A stretch of DNA of 64,000 nt from Debaryomyces hansenii CBS767. Lineage: Eukaryota > Ascomycota > Pichiomycetes > Serinales > Debaryomycetaceae. Positions within the stretch are counted from its first letter, which is position 1. Each line of letters opens with the position of its first letter. Where the stretch lies: NCBI RefSeq assembly GCF_000006445.2, contig NC_006048.2, positions 1,240,001 through 1,304,000 on the forward strand, read 5' to 3'. Made by a program: the position numbers and the translations under genes. The notes under the pieces are model-generated. The model saw only the letters and a list, made by a program, of their open reading frames with translations. It was not told the DNA's origin and did no database searches. Positions 29,801 through 38,596 of the stretch are shown here, one piece after another.

Positions 29801-30190
29801 CTCTGTAGTGGCCGATTCAAGCATTTCCTTTATTTGTATAGAATCATGCTGTGAATCCTGAAGGGTTGAAAGCAACACATGATATGAACCAATACTATTA
29901 TTGAAAATATCATGATGCTCGTTCACAACATGCCGTAAAGCAGTTTTGGTCTGTTTAGATAAGTCCTGGAATTCTGGTAACTTATACGCCATTCCAACAG
30001 ATGTGTCATCAAGAAGTGACACTGCCATTTCAATCGGATTAGCATTTTCTTGTAAGCATTGAGGCCATTCATATCTGAGAGTGGTCTGTACTTCTTTCAA
30101 TTCGAATATGGATTCCTTCATCTTTCGCTGTTCTTGCTCAGACTTGTGTCCATTGAAGTTCATACTTAATGACCTATTACGATTCACCAT
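26837..30190 (-). CDS. SEC8: Exocyst subunit Sec8
   Basis: Large subunit of the exocyst, the complex that tethers secretory vesicles at sites of polarised growth. The 1117 residues begin with a Sec8-type N-terminal region: LKEVQTTLRYEWPQCLQENANPIE around 31-54, then a long helical segment with heptad spacing (about 85-165). The remainder is mostly helical rods without motifs that can be scored by eye, as usual for CATCHR-fold proteins. Length is similar to yeast Sec8 (about 1065). In S. cerevisiae the same N-terminal pattern is characteristic of Sec8 rather than Sec5, Sec6 or Sec15. Intronless. Separated from the divergently transcribed MMS4 by 182 bp. Confidence 0.88.
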   Translation of the reverse strand: MVNRNRSLSMNFNGHKSEQEQRKMKESIFELKEVQTTLRYEWPQCLQENANPIEMAVSLLDDTSVGMAYKLPEFQDLSKQTKTALRHVVNEHHDIFNNSIGSYHVLLSTLQDSQHDSIQIKEMLESATTEIHNRSDVLTELNQTSARYSEMIEILDAMDELVSIPDKIDQLIIDKKIHQVYDVISHGYKVAEQYNLWSLSAMSTTRSYLELQSNNLFDMIVDELQNEIYLKNVSLLNDGSTGNSALSWQALGTSGKPQLSSIKALITELNNLEQYIYNSANLDISEIADCFTEPVEEFIVNQLPKLHAHYSNSDSETDYSIMLDAALNDNSKSYHYIYKLLNTASKLNRLPQVLEILINSNQQELHGLINRTTEEAKLRNMQHLNKLAKLKNLDHSYATDMISGSTFNDYSVVILQDLFGSIFIKALAVLQKHKVVTEIVEKIKIRDSYNISHSFDNIWGSIRKELRALMINYTYDVPVFGLNPINGGNEINKQSSLHDVLLRSDLFKLEDVSYDKSAKTTEDMKTILQDMFPGFVLSDSENKIGSNTKANSFEIESPYIKNETFNAMVEVLVPKNIFNMRIILEFLLVFIAGSQRLFANFAEEGTTSNTHNNTALKFFNEFMKGSFLPRLKENLDNAFREYVSGKSNFEQNSIAEHENPDISNSVLSGFKSEVTPLDQVESDSNSLVINTTSNSSAMIFQNALDFRRLFTNACSVLNTSLTYRRDFSDLCLHFLRRFSDTYAQFYNELLLPSGAHNQDEVSIHGNNTSKPSLQLNSWMRIPALIEISNIILQQDSTPKDLDALLDKEIEIMTYNNDKSKHIFDITKDDFLDNDSINQVCYLLLTTTWILTWLPSMKKESNYTVYNDDVDTVKLSTVDKLKHDWCFLENGLTSPKNLDNKQKNIYLALNSDKVHQFNEIIRTFETIRDGALVALRYDLRCKAIYYIGRSFKEGEWLPSSEPGDADQYIGLYNKEAFAVENKLNNILNDNEKNGVFVGLPKFLSEVMIKGSYIIPKINTNGVKKILLNIFTLQQMLRNVMNDAESVNFTKPSVYYELFTKHEQEFLEIVKRNHLKFTSKEIQNLVRLLYSEKLADGRGSSFHKSKFSELERKITEILT

Positions 30191-30372
30191 CTTTTCATCT
30201 ATTGTCTTAATGGATTTATACTTATGTACTTTTTCTTCATTCGATTGAATAATAGAACCTCAGGCTAGACTAAGATCGAGGAATTTGTTGATGCGAGTTT
30301 TGTGTAAGTTATCAGATAAACAGAAGTTGAAGGTAAACAGTACTACAATAGATCAAATATACAATAAATGAT

Positions 30373-32092
30373 ATGGATAGTATAGAAATAATAGATGTGC
30401 TAGAAAGCCCTACAGTCACAAAATCTAATGGTGAAATAATTGAAGTGTATGTTATTTATATAACGTCTTATTTATAGAGCCCGCTAACATTCTAGTCTTT
30501 CTGATTCAGATGATGCTAATATCCATCCACACGTAAATGAAACGAGAAATAAACTAATAGACAAAGGTCTAATATTGTCTGATATATCTTATGATGATCC
30601 GAGCCAGAAAAGTGACAATGCGGAAAAGATCGTTAAGAGAAGAAAGAGGAATATCATAATTCTGGAGCAGCCATCATCGCCAGATCGGTTAGCTAACACT
30701 TCGATTCTTGATTCGTCATTTAGCTTTGTTACACGAGAAAACGAGCCTGAGCCTACCAATACAGCAGCTAGTAGCAATACAGCAATTCTTGACGTCACTA
30801 ACTGGCTATCTGACAGTGGTGATGAGTCGAACCTTATTTTGAGACATGCGACGGATAAAACGACTAATGCATTGAAATCAAACACCACATCAAATCGTGA
30901 TACTACACGTAAAATAAATTCAAGCAAAGTACCTAGCTATACTAAAAAGACTAGTGTTGCTACGGGCCACGTAACGGCGGTGGATCTGCGGATCGCTGAA
31001 TTATCAGACCCTATAGAATCCTCTTCACCTTTGCAATCTTCTTCGAAGAAATTTGCCCAAAGTCATAGAAAAGTGGTTCAACCAGCAAAGAAACGTTGCA
31101 AAGACCCCCATCCTGCAGAGCCTTATTCCAAGAAAGAATTGAACGAAGCAAATAAAGTGACAAGAAAAAAAGAAGACCTTCTATCTGAGATGGTCATACA
31201 AATACCTTCGCTTTTATACGACAGGGATTTTGAAGATGAATATATGAAACAAATATTTATTGAGCCAAAAGTGGAGAAGACGAACTCTAACTTACCCATC
31301 ATTTCTTGGAAGAGAAAGGTGAAAGCTAGGTATGATGCAGAACGAGACGTTTTTATCCCATGTGAACCTACGGAGATCAACGAGAAGAATATTGTGATAT
31401 ATTATAAGGCAAAGGATTTTGTAAATTCCTTAATAGAAGGAACAATATCTCTGTTGCTTGATGAATGTAAAACAGAAGCTAAACGCCATAACTTGTCCTC
31501 CGGGTCTCATATAATAATAATTGTGGAAGGGTACGTTCAATTTTTAACAAAAATTAGGAATATGGAAGACAAGAGGTATAAGAAGGCTGTTCTAGATAAA
31601 CTAAATCCTAATGATGGTGATACTGGAAACAAGAGGCTGAAAAAACAGGAAGATGGTGTATCGTTGTCGCCGAAAGAAATTGATCAATTAGTTAATGAAT
31701 CCCAAGTAAGATTAAGCGTCAATATATTTCCTGTTAAGAATAACAAAGATGCCATAAATTGGCTACAATCATTCACTTATACAATCGCATATGCATTATA
31801 TGATAAATTCGAAAGAAATATATCATTGGCCAACCTTGGCACAGTAAAATCAGGTACTGATACTAAATCAACTTATTTCCAGACTGTTAAACAATTTAGA
31901 TTGATGACAGAACCTAAAATTGAAAAACTTTATGGATTTTATACGTCCATATTTGCATTATATTCAAGATTTCAAACTAACGATACACTTGGAAAGGATA
32001 ATTTTGGTAAAAATATCGTCCCTCCATCTACCGAAAGTGCAATGAAGAAGCTCTTCACGTCAGAGGACCCAAATGATGTGGTGCACGAGTAA
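30373..32092 (+). CDS. MMS4: Mus81 partner Mms4/Eme1 (one intron)
   Basis: Non-catalytic partner of the structure-specific nuclease Mus81, which cuts recombination and replication intermediates. Exons are 30373-30446 and 30496-32092, with a 49-bp intron (30447-30495; GTATGT, CGCTAAC, TAG). The spliced product has 556 residues and begins MDSIEIIDVLESPTV, running through EIIEVLSDSDD across the junction. The N-terminal half is disordered and polar. The C-terminal half is an ERCC4-type nuclease-like domain plus helix-hairpin-helix region (about 290-556; SHIIIIVEGYVQFLTKIRN corresponds to the strand where Mus81 has catalytic residues, and lacks the catalytic ERK-D motif). Without the intron, the N-terminal SUMO-interaction-like motifs would be missed. 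An upstream ATG at 30368 is out of frame and stops at once. Confidence 0.82.
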
Positions 32093-32289
32093 CGTAATAC
32101 GATATTAGCTAAGAAATTTAATAAATAGTAATATTACATATTATATATTATTTATATCATAATTTATTCATCAAGTTGTTGTATATACTCCTTGGTTATG
32201 AAGGTACTAAACGCCTGTTAGTAATGTACAAGAAACCGAAATGCTATAAGATAAGATATGAACTATCTCAAATTATAAATGCAATGCGA

Positions 32290-33144
32290 TTAATTAACTA
32301 CTTGCTTTACTGAATTATAATCATCTTCTGAAATGCTATCCTTTAATTTTTCAATCTCTTCCAATCCTTGTGCTATATCACCAATTTCACTAGATGAAAA
32401 TTCAAATTCCGAGGACGCCAACTGTGAAATTATATTCAAAGCCTTATCAATGCATCCAATATGACCATCCTTTTTCAAGATCGATATTATGTTTGCAACC
32501 AACTTTTCCCTGTGGACATGTTCTTCCTTCTTTTTATCAAGAGGTGTGGATAAAATCGCAGACACCAATGATAAGATTCTTAATTTTACCTTATGGTCTT
32601 CGTTTTCGTTAAACTTAACGACACTCCACCCGTCTAACTCGTCAAACTTGGCGTATCCAACTTCAAAGTTTCTGATCAACGACGAAATGGCAAACAATGC
32701 CTTCAAACGAAGCTCAGTTGGAACATCTTCCTCATTGCAAATACTGATCAACAGGGCTAATCCATCGTACTTCAAGAAATCCTCTTGCGACTTAGGGTTG
32801 TTTTGAACCGCTATCCCAGCACACGATGCCGCATATACCCTCAACGAAGTAGGTGTCTCCGCTGACATCTTATCGATCACAGACTGCCACAACTTTATAT
32901 TCTCAATATTATTCGCATTATCCATGTTTTCGATCAACATTTCAAAATTATCGAACGCAATCTCCCTGTTTTCCAAAGTCGCTTCCTCGTTGTCTATCAC
33001 CATTATAGCTTGCTTCATCAACGCTGGCTCATCTGGGCCTCCGAACAATTGCTCCAACATTTTAGGATCTGGCTTCCCTATTTTCTCTATAGCTTCCTGA
33101 TCTCCCGATTGTTGTGCAATCGACCATTGTAAAAGTTTATCCAT
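32290..33144 (-). CDS. FES1: Hsp70 nucleotide exchange factor Fes1
   Basis: Cytosolic exchange factor for Ssa-type Hsp70 (HspBP1 family), which releases misfolded clients for degradation. The 284 residues start with the conserved MDKLLQWSIAQQSGDQE and GKPDPKMLEQLFGGPDEPALMKQAM-like block, followed by armadillo repeats (SLRVYAASCAGIAVQNNPKSQEDFLKYDGL; LRLKALFAISSLIRNF). Length is close to the S. cerevisiae protein (290). Divergent from PGK1 over 557 bp; a perfect heat-shock element lies about 100 bp before its start. Confidence 0.94.
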   Translation of the reverse strand: MDKLLQWSIAQQSGDQEAIEKIGKPDPKMLEQLFGGPDEPALMKQAIMVIDNEEATLENREIAFDNFEMLIENMDNANNIENIKLWQSVIDKMSAETPTSLRVYAASCAGIAVQNNPKSQEDFLKYDGLALLISICNEEDVPTELRLKALFAISSLIRNFEVGYAKFDELDGWSVVKFNENEDHKVKLRILSLVSAILSTPLDKKKEEHVHREKLVANIISILKKDGHIGCIDKALNIISQLASSEFEFSSSEIGDIAQGLEEIEKLKDSISEDDYNSVKQVVN

Positions 33145-33244
33145 CTTGTCTATATCTTAATTTTGTCTTCAGTGTCCCTGCAAATCACTTTACTAGCGTC
33201 TTCTCATCGCTTTTTATCTTCTTATAAGGCCATCTCTGGATGAT

Positions 33245-33257
33245 TTCTCGAATATTC
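33245..33257. promoter_or_regulatory. Perfect three-unit heat-shock element near FES1
   Basis: TTCTCGAATATTC is TTC-nn-GAA-nn-TTC, an exact three-unit Hsf1 element, 101-113 bp before the FES1 start. FES1 is an Hsp70 cofactor and Hsf1 target in S. cerevisiae, so the assignment to FES1 fits; control of PGK1, 445 bp away, is less likely. Confidence 0.65.
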
Positions 33258-33310
33258 CGCGACATTTGCCCGGCTTCCACGACATTCTCCTGAAAACTTT
33301 CCACGACATT
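33255..33310. repeat. Three copies of TTCCRCGACATT
   Basis: Copies start at 33255 (R = G), 33275 (R = A) and 33299 (R = A), spaced 20 and 24 bp in the same orientation. The first overlaps the last unit of the heat-shock element. Three near-identical 12-mers within 56 bp cannot be chance; a protein-binding array is the simplest reading, with no factor recognised. Confidence 0.7.
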
Positions 33311-33701
33311 TATTGTCGCAATCCTCCCTCTAATATGTTCCATTTTGCCGGACGAGTGTCAGCATTATAACCAACGTGTTAAGTACGATCGAAAGGGTAA
33401 TATGGTCCAATTTTAGTTGGCAAAGTGTACATAGTCGTATATATCGGGTGATAGGTCTTGTATATTGTAGTTTTATGTTGCATTGATGGCATTGCAACAG
33501 TTATTAACGTCTACGCAAGCAATGACTAGACGGGTCGAAGAAATCCGCCGGGGTCGTAAAAAGTCCGAGGTAGTGGAACCTCACCATAGTCGTAGTATAA
33601 AAGAATTTATATATCCTAGTAGTTATATCAATTGAGAAGTAATATTCGTAATTAATTATTTATATCGATTAATTAAGAAACAATTTGTACTACGAACCAT
33701 A

Positions 33702-34952
33702 ATGTCTTTATCTAACAAGTTATCTGTCAAGGACTTAGATGTCTCCGGTAAGAGAGTTTTCATCAGAGTGGATTTCAATGTTCCATTAGATGGTAAAACC
33801 ATCACCAACAACCAAAGAATTGTTGCTGCTTTACCAACTATCAAGTATGTGTTAGAAAACAAGCCTAAGGCTGTTATCTTGGCTTCTCACTTAGGAAGAC
33901 CAAACGGTGAAAAAGTTGACAAGTTCTCTTTAGCTCCAGTTGCCAGTGAATTGGAAAAGTTGTTGGGTAAGAAGGTTAACTTCTTAGACGACTGTGTTGG
34001 TGACAATGTTGAAAAAGCTGTGAACGGTGGTAGTGACGGTGAAGTTTTCTTATTAGAAAACTTGAGATTCCACATCGAAGAAGAAGGTTCGCAAAAGAAG
34101 GACGGTGAAAAGGTCAAGGCTTCCGGCGAAGATGTCAAGAAATTCAGACAACAATTGACCAACTTGGCCGATGTCTACGTTAATGATGCTTTCGGTACTG
34201 CCCACAGAGCCCACTCTTCTATGGTTGGTTTAGAATTACCACAAAAAGCTGCTGGTTTCTTAATGGCCAAGGAATTAGAATACTTTGCTAAGGCCTTAGA
34301 AAACCCAGTCAGACCATTCTTAGCCATCTTAGGTGGTGCCAAGGTTTCTGACAAGATCCAATTGATCGACAACTTGTTAGACAAGGTCGATTTATTGATT
34401 GTTGGTGGTGGTATGTCTTTCACCTTCAAGAAGGTCTTAGACAACATGCCAATTGGTGACTCCTTGTTCGACGAAGCTGGTGCTAAGAACGTCGAAAACT
34501 TAGTTGCTAAGGCTAAGAAGAACAACGTCAAGATTGTCTTGCCGGTTGATTTCATTACTGCCGACAAATTCGACAAGGATGCTAAGACCTCCACTGCCAC
34601 TGAAGACGAAGGTATCCCAGACAATTGGATGGGTTTAGATGCTGGTCCAAAGTCCAACGAATTGTTTGCTAAGACTGTTGCTGAAGCTAAGACTATTGTC
34701 TGGAATGGTCCACCAGGTGTTTTCGAATTCGACAACTTCGCTAAAGGTACTAAGTCTTTATTAGATGCTGCTGTCAAGTCTGCTGAATCTGGTAACACTG
34801 TTATCATCGGTGGTGGTGACACTGCTACTGTTGCTAAGAAGTACGGTGTTGTTGACAAGTTGTCCCATGTCTCTACCGGTGGTGGTGCTTCTTTAGAATT
34901 ATTGGAAGGTAAGGAATTGCCAGGTGTTGTTGCTATTTCCGATAAGAAATAA
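33702..34952 (+). CDS. PGK1: Phosphoglycerate kinase
   Basis: Glycolytic enzyme converting 1,3-bisphosphoglycerate and ADP to 3-phosphoglycerate and ATP; cytosolic. The 416 residues have the N-terminal substrate domain ([30 protein letters not shown]), the hinge and the C-terminal nucleotide domain ([54 protein letters not shown]). Full length, intronless, with extreme codon bias and no in-frame CTG. Convergent with FAT1, 193 bp apart. Confidence 0.98.
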   Translation: MSLSNKLSVKDLDVSGKRVFIRVDFNVPLDGKTITNNQRIVAALPTIKYVLENKPKAVILASHLGRPNGEKVDKFSLAPVASELEKLLGKKVNFLDDCVGDNVEKAVNGGSDGEVFLLENLRFHIEEEGSQKKDGEKVKASGEDVKKFRQQLTNLADVYVNDAFGTAHRAHSSMVGLELPQKAAGFLMAKELEYFAKALENPVRPFLAILGGAKVSDKIQLIDNLLDKVDLLIVGGGMSFTFKKVLDNMPIGDSLFDEAGAKNVENLVAKAKKNNVKIVLPVDFITADKFDKDAKTSTATEDEGIPDNWMGLDAGPKSNELFAKTVAEAKTIVWNGPPGVFEFDNFAKGTKSLLDAAVKSAESGNTVIIGGGDTATVAKKYGVVDKLSHVSTGGGASLELLEGKELPGVVAISDKK

Positions 34953-35145
34953 ATCAATGTATACTGATTTCTAAAACGTATTTATGATTTAATATTATTT
35001 AATTACTTTATAGTGTATAACTACATTAATAGGACGCTATTTTGATCTATTATAATTTGTATTTCACAGCCAGTAAATTCACAATAAAAAAAACGAAGTA
35101 TAAAGAAGGGAAGTTGTTATATAGTTATCACTTGAGCATATAAGA

Positions 35146-37110
35146 TTATAATTTAGCTGCTCCCTTCATGATCTTTCCCCAAGCTTCTTCGGTTAATTCT
35201 TCATATTTAGTCTTGTTCAACCAATAGATAACATCATTACCGGACTCTCCCTTTGGTAACTTTTGGTTTTTAAATTGATTCTTTGAAACCTTGTGGTTGT
35301 GACTTGCTTCAATTTCACCACTAATCTTGATAAATTGTGGAACAGCATATCCTGGTAACGTTTTCGAAACATGATCATAAATTTTAGCTAAAACTTCGTT
35401 ATGTTTTGACTCGTCACTAAATTCGTCCAACGGATCAATGACTGCAAATCCCGCTCTACCTTCATGATTAGGGACTTTGACACCAACAACTACTGATTGT
35501 TTGATAGCTTTGGAACCCATTAATTCGTTCTCGACTTCAGATGCTGAAACATTTTCTGATTTCCAACGGAAAGTGTCACCCAATCTATCAACGAAATATA
35601 ATAAACCATCTTGATCCATTTTTAATAAATCACCACTTCTAAACCATGCATCACCCTTTTTAAAGACATCCCTGATAACTTTAGACGAAGTAGCATTCTT
35701 ATTACCATAGTAACCTTGGAATGTACCTTCTGGATTTTTTGCATTCAAAATTTTCATCAACAATTCACCAGGCTCGTCATGATCAGCACGAGTAGCAAAA
35801 CCAGTCTTCGGATCTTTCCAGATCTCATTTTCATCCTCTGGGTCCATTTTAACTAAAGATTGTTGGGTAGATAAAATCAAGTTGATAAGACCACCATATT
35901 TACGACAGGCTCCTACACCAAAATCACCATATTGTAAATTGGTCGTCGCAATTGGTGATTCAGTCGATGCATAGAACTCACCGATGGCCTTAATATGGAA
36001 CCTCTTCTTAAACTCAAGCCAAATATCACGACGTAAACCATTACCATAGGCAATTGATACGTTATGTCTCTGTTGATCAGGATGAGGCTTTGAATTCAAT
36101 AAGTAACGACAAACCTCCCCAACGTATTGAATATGAGTAGTCTGACACAATTTGGCTTGAGTCCAGAACGAAGTAGCAGAAAACTTTTGGGAAATAGAGA
36201 TACATCCACCTGCTAATAATGTCGGACAAACACCCAACATAGCTGCCGTAGAATGGTATAACGGCATGGCTGTTAAAACATTAGACTTAGAATCAATTTT
36301 CATAATATAACCAAAAAATGAGGCAGCCATGAAAGCCTTTCTCCATGACATAATGGCAGGCTTCGGTAATCCTGAAGTTCCTGACGTGTAGATTAATGCA
36401 CAACAAGAAACATCGGTATCCTCTGGTCTTCTGGTGTTGTCTGGAGCTCTATGCTTTGGCCTTGACTTGTCTGTTAATACTCTCAATAACTCAGGTTCAT
36501 TAATGTAATGCAACTTAACATTTGGCGATTCCTGGTTAATTCTCGATTCGGTCTCTTTGATTGGGCCAGCACAATCGGGGTCAATGAAAACTTGTGTCAC
36601 ATTCGACGACTTCAAACAATGAATCAATGGCTGATCTTTCGTGTTGAAGTTTAAGAATGCTGGTGTTGCACCAATATTCCATAACGATAACCAAAGTATA
36701 ATAAACAACGGCTTGTTCATACAGTTAATTGCAATAGTTTGGTCTGCTGTCACACCATAGTCATTCTTCAAGATATAACTAAACCTCAAAATTATATCGT
36801 ATAATTCCTTGTAGGTGTACGTTTCCAATGTGAAAAGATTGTCGTAGTTCATATCTCCATTCTCATCCTTCGTTGGCTCAACATTCTTCTTGGGTCTTGG
36901 GAACACAATTGCCTTATTTTTTGGGTATTTGAATACTGATTTTTCGAAATAATACCAGAAACTGGCTCTTCCTCTGTAGCAATTAATTGCATATGGGACT
37001 GCTTCTCTTAACACCTTCTGTGTGAGAAAAAAGTCATCCTTAATATGGTATTTAGCATCAAGTAACTGCGATCCTAATACTGCTGCTGCTGCTAATTCAA
37101 TAGTGGTCAT
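35146..37110 (-). CDS. FAT1: Very-long-chain acyl-CoA synthetase / fatty-acid transporter Fat1
   Basis: Membrane-associated very-long-chain acyl-CoA synthetase, coupling fatty-acid uptake to activation; plasma membrane, ER and peroxisome in relatives. The 654 residues contain the AMP-binding signature YTSGTSGLPKPAIMSWRK around 235-252, the VLACS-type block IGEFYASTESP, the D-x-F-x-W-K-G/S-E-N-V-type motif DTFRWKSENVSASEVE, and C-terminal YAVPQFIKI. The N-terminus (AAAAVLGSQLLDAKYHIKDD) is the hydrophobic segment seen in fungal Fat1. The end GAAKL is not a strong PTS1 but ends in -KL. Start at the only suitable ATG. Confidence 0.92.
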   Translation of the reverse strand: MTTIELAAAAVLGSQLLDAKYHIKDDFFLTQKVLREAVPYAINCYRGRASFWYYFEKSVFKYPKNKAIVFPRPKKNVEPTKDENGDMNYDNLFTLETYTYKELYDIILRFSYILKNDYGVTADQTIAINCMNKPLFIILWLSLWNIGATPAFLNFNTKDQPLIHCLKSSNVTQVFIDPDCAGPIKETESRINQESPNVKLHYINEPELLRVLTDKSRPKHRAPDNTRRPEDTDVSCCALIYTSGTSGLPKPAIMSWRKAFMAASFFGYIMKIDSKSNVLTAMPLYHSTAAMLGVCPTLLAGGCISISQKFSATSFWTQAKLCQTTHIQYVGEVCRYLLNSKPHPDQQRHNVSIAYGNGLRRDIWLEFKKRFHIKAIGEFYASTESPIATTNLQYGDFGVGACRKYGGLINLILSTQQSLVKMDPEDENEIWKDPKTGFATRADHDEPGELLMKILNAKNPEGTFQGYYGNKNATSSKVIRDVFKKGDAWFRSGDLLKMDQDGLLYFVDRLGDTFRWKSENVSASEVENELMGSKAIKQSVVVGVKVPNHEGRAGFAVIDPLDEFSDESKHNEVLAKIYDHVSKTLPGYAVPQFIKISGEIEASHNHKVSKNQFKNQKLPKGESGNDVIYWLNKTKYEELTEEAWGKIMKGAAKL

Positions 37111-38596
37111 AATTAATTCCTGCTTTCTTCCTAATTTAGTATCTAGCTGTAGCTACTGAGCACCTGAATGTGGAGATTAAGGAACACTATATTATATATA
37201 TATCAGGAGTGAAATCTATGATACTCGGTCACAGTATTTAAATTTTCATCTCCGCAACGATAACACAAATTCTACGATCATATGTCATTTACAACATATA
37301 CTAATTTTCATCGAAATTAAGCCGTTCAAACGACATTGCTCGACGTAGACTGTTCGCTATACGTAATGAACGATTCTGATGGGACGTTTTCTACGGTTTA
37401 GACTTCTAATATTCTATAGAATGGTTCTGGTGTGATTATTACCACCTCGGATAATCAGCGACAACATGCAACTCGATTTTTAAGTTTTATTTCACATGCT
37501 TCCCTCACATGAAGTCTTTGAGCAACCAGAATAGATAAACGATACACGTGAAAACCCAAGAACTACTATGTAATCAGCTATTAAACCGAGACATGTGCAG
37601 CTTGTATCTGGCTTCTGATACCACGGCATTAATTAGATATGTTTGAGACAATTTTGTAGAAGATGAGCAGCAGAATGTTTTAAACCAACTCATTAAATTA
37701 CGAAGCGACGAGATTTTTTTGGAAGATGAAACTTTAAGTTTAGAATCTGGTTCGGACGAATTATAAGCTGGTGTTCCTTAAGGTTATTTTACTCTAAGTG
37801 AAAAGGAATAGAAGAGTAGAAAATGCTGTGTTTGGAAGCTGGTTTAGACCAATTATATGTGCGATCCATACAATTATCTAAAGAGTTTTTGGGTGATCAT
37901 TGCAGAATTGTGTGAGATAAGATTATAAATGTAGTAGTTACGAGTATCGATGAATATGTTCAACTCAAAACCGTGCATGGACCTCTGACCACAAACCTTC
38001 GACAAATTCTTAGAGTTTTGTCCAATAATTATCAGTTACTTGATCTTAAGGAAGCCAATATCCATAGAACGCAGTAATTATCTAGGTTTTGCCTGAATAT
38101 TTATTCTAGTGATATTCCCTGCGCATTTTGCAGCACTTATTTTTAGCATATTACTACGTCATGAAAGAGGAAAAAATTAAGTAGTAGAATAGTCTCATTC
38201 TAGGATGTTTGTAGCATGTTCTTACATCAACGAACAACTTCAATAATGGTATCAAGTTTCTTATTCCAAAATAATTAGTTTACAAAATTTACAAGTTTAC
38301 AAATTTTCGTAGAAAATAAAGAAATCAAAGAAAATTGCCAATATATTCACATTACGATTTTATATATTGCTAAATATCAATTAATCATGCATTGAAACAA
38401 AATCATTCAAATTTCTATATATCAGTTGATTTTATACGAAGTTGATGTAAATTAAGTACTTCAGCTATTCAAAAACGACCAATGAGACTCCCAAACATTT
38501 TGCTTACTACGCGAGAAAAAATCATGCCATGGAAAATTAATATATACGAAGCACAAGACACTGACAAATTAGTACGAAACTAAGTAAATATCAAGA
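37111..38596. other. Divergent spacer between FAT1 and COX15 (1.5 kb)
   Basis: Unusually long for this compact window. The FAT1 side (37111-37590) is promoter-like with an (AT)n run near 37190 and a CACGTGA near 37553. The middle (37593-38146) is a decayed coding-like patch, listed separately. The COX15 side (38150-38596) is AT-rich promoter. No intact gene seen. Confidence 0.6.
37593..38146 (+). pseudogene. Possible decayed coding sequence with an internal duplication
   Basis: Block 1 (37593-37766) has 57 codons from an ATG to a stop with a single in-frame TGA at codon 18. Block 2 (37823-38146) has 107 codons with stops at codons 31 and 85. A 32-bp segment recurs (37734-37765 and 37826-37857, 24 of 32 identical), encoding LSLESGSDEL and LCLEAGLDQL, 92 bp apart and so in different frames. 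The composition is coding-like but I recognise no family. It could also be ordinary spacer with chance open stretches. Confidence 0.3.

Larger units (their letters stand above)
33145..33701. other. Divergent spacer between FES1 and PGK1 (557 bp)
   Basis: The FES1-proximal part carries a heat-shock element (33245-33257) and three copies of TTCC(A/G)CGACATT (33255-33310). The PGK1-proximal part has short repeated GGTCGT/GTCGTA elements around 33530-33600 and then an AT-rich leader. No gene seen. Confidence 0.7.
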
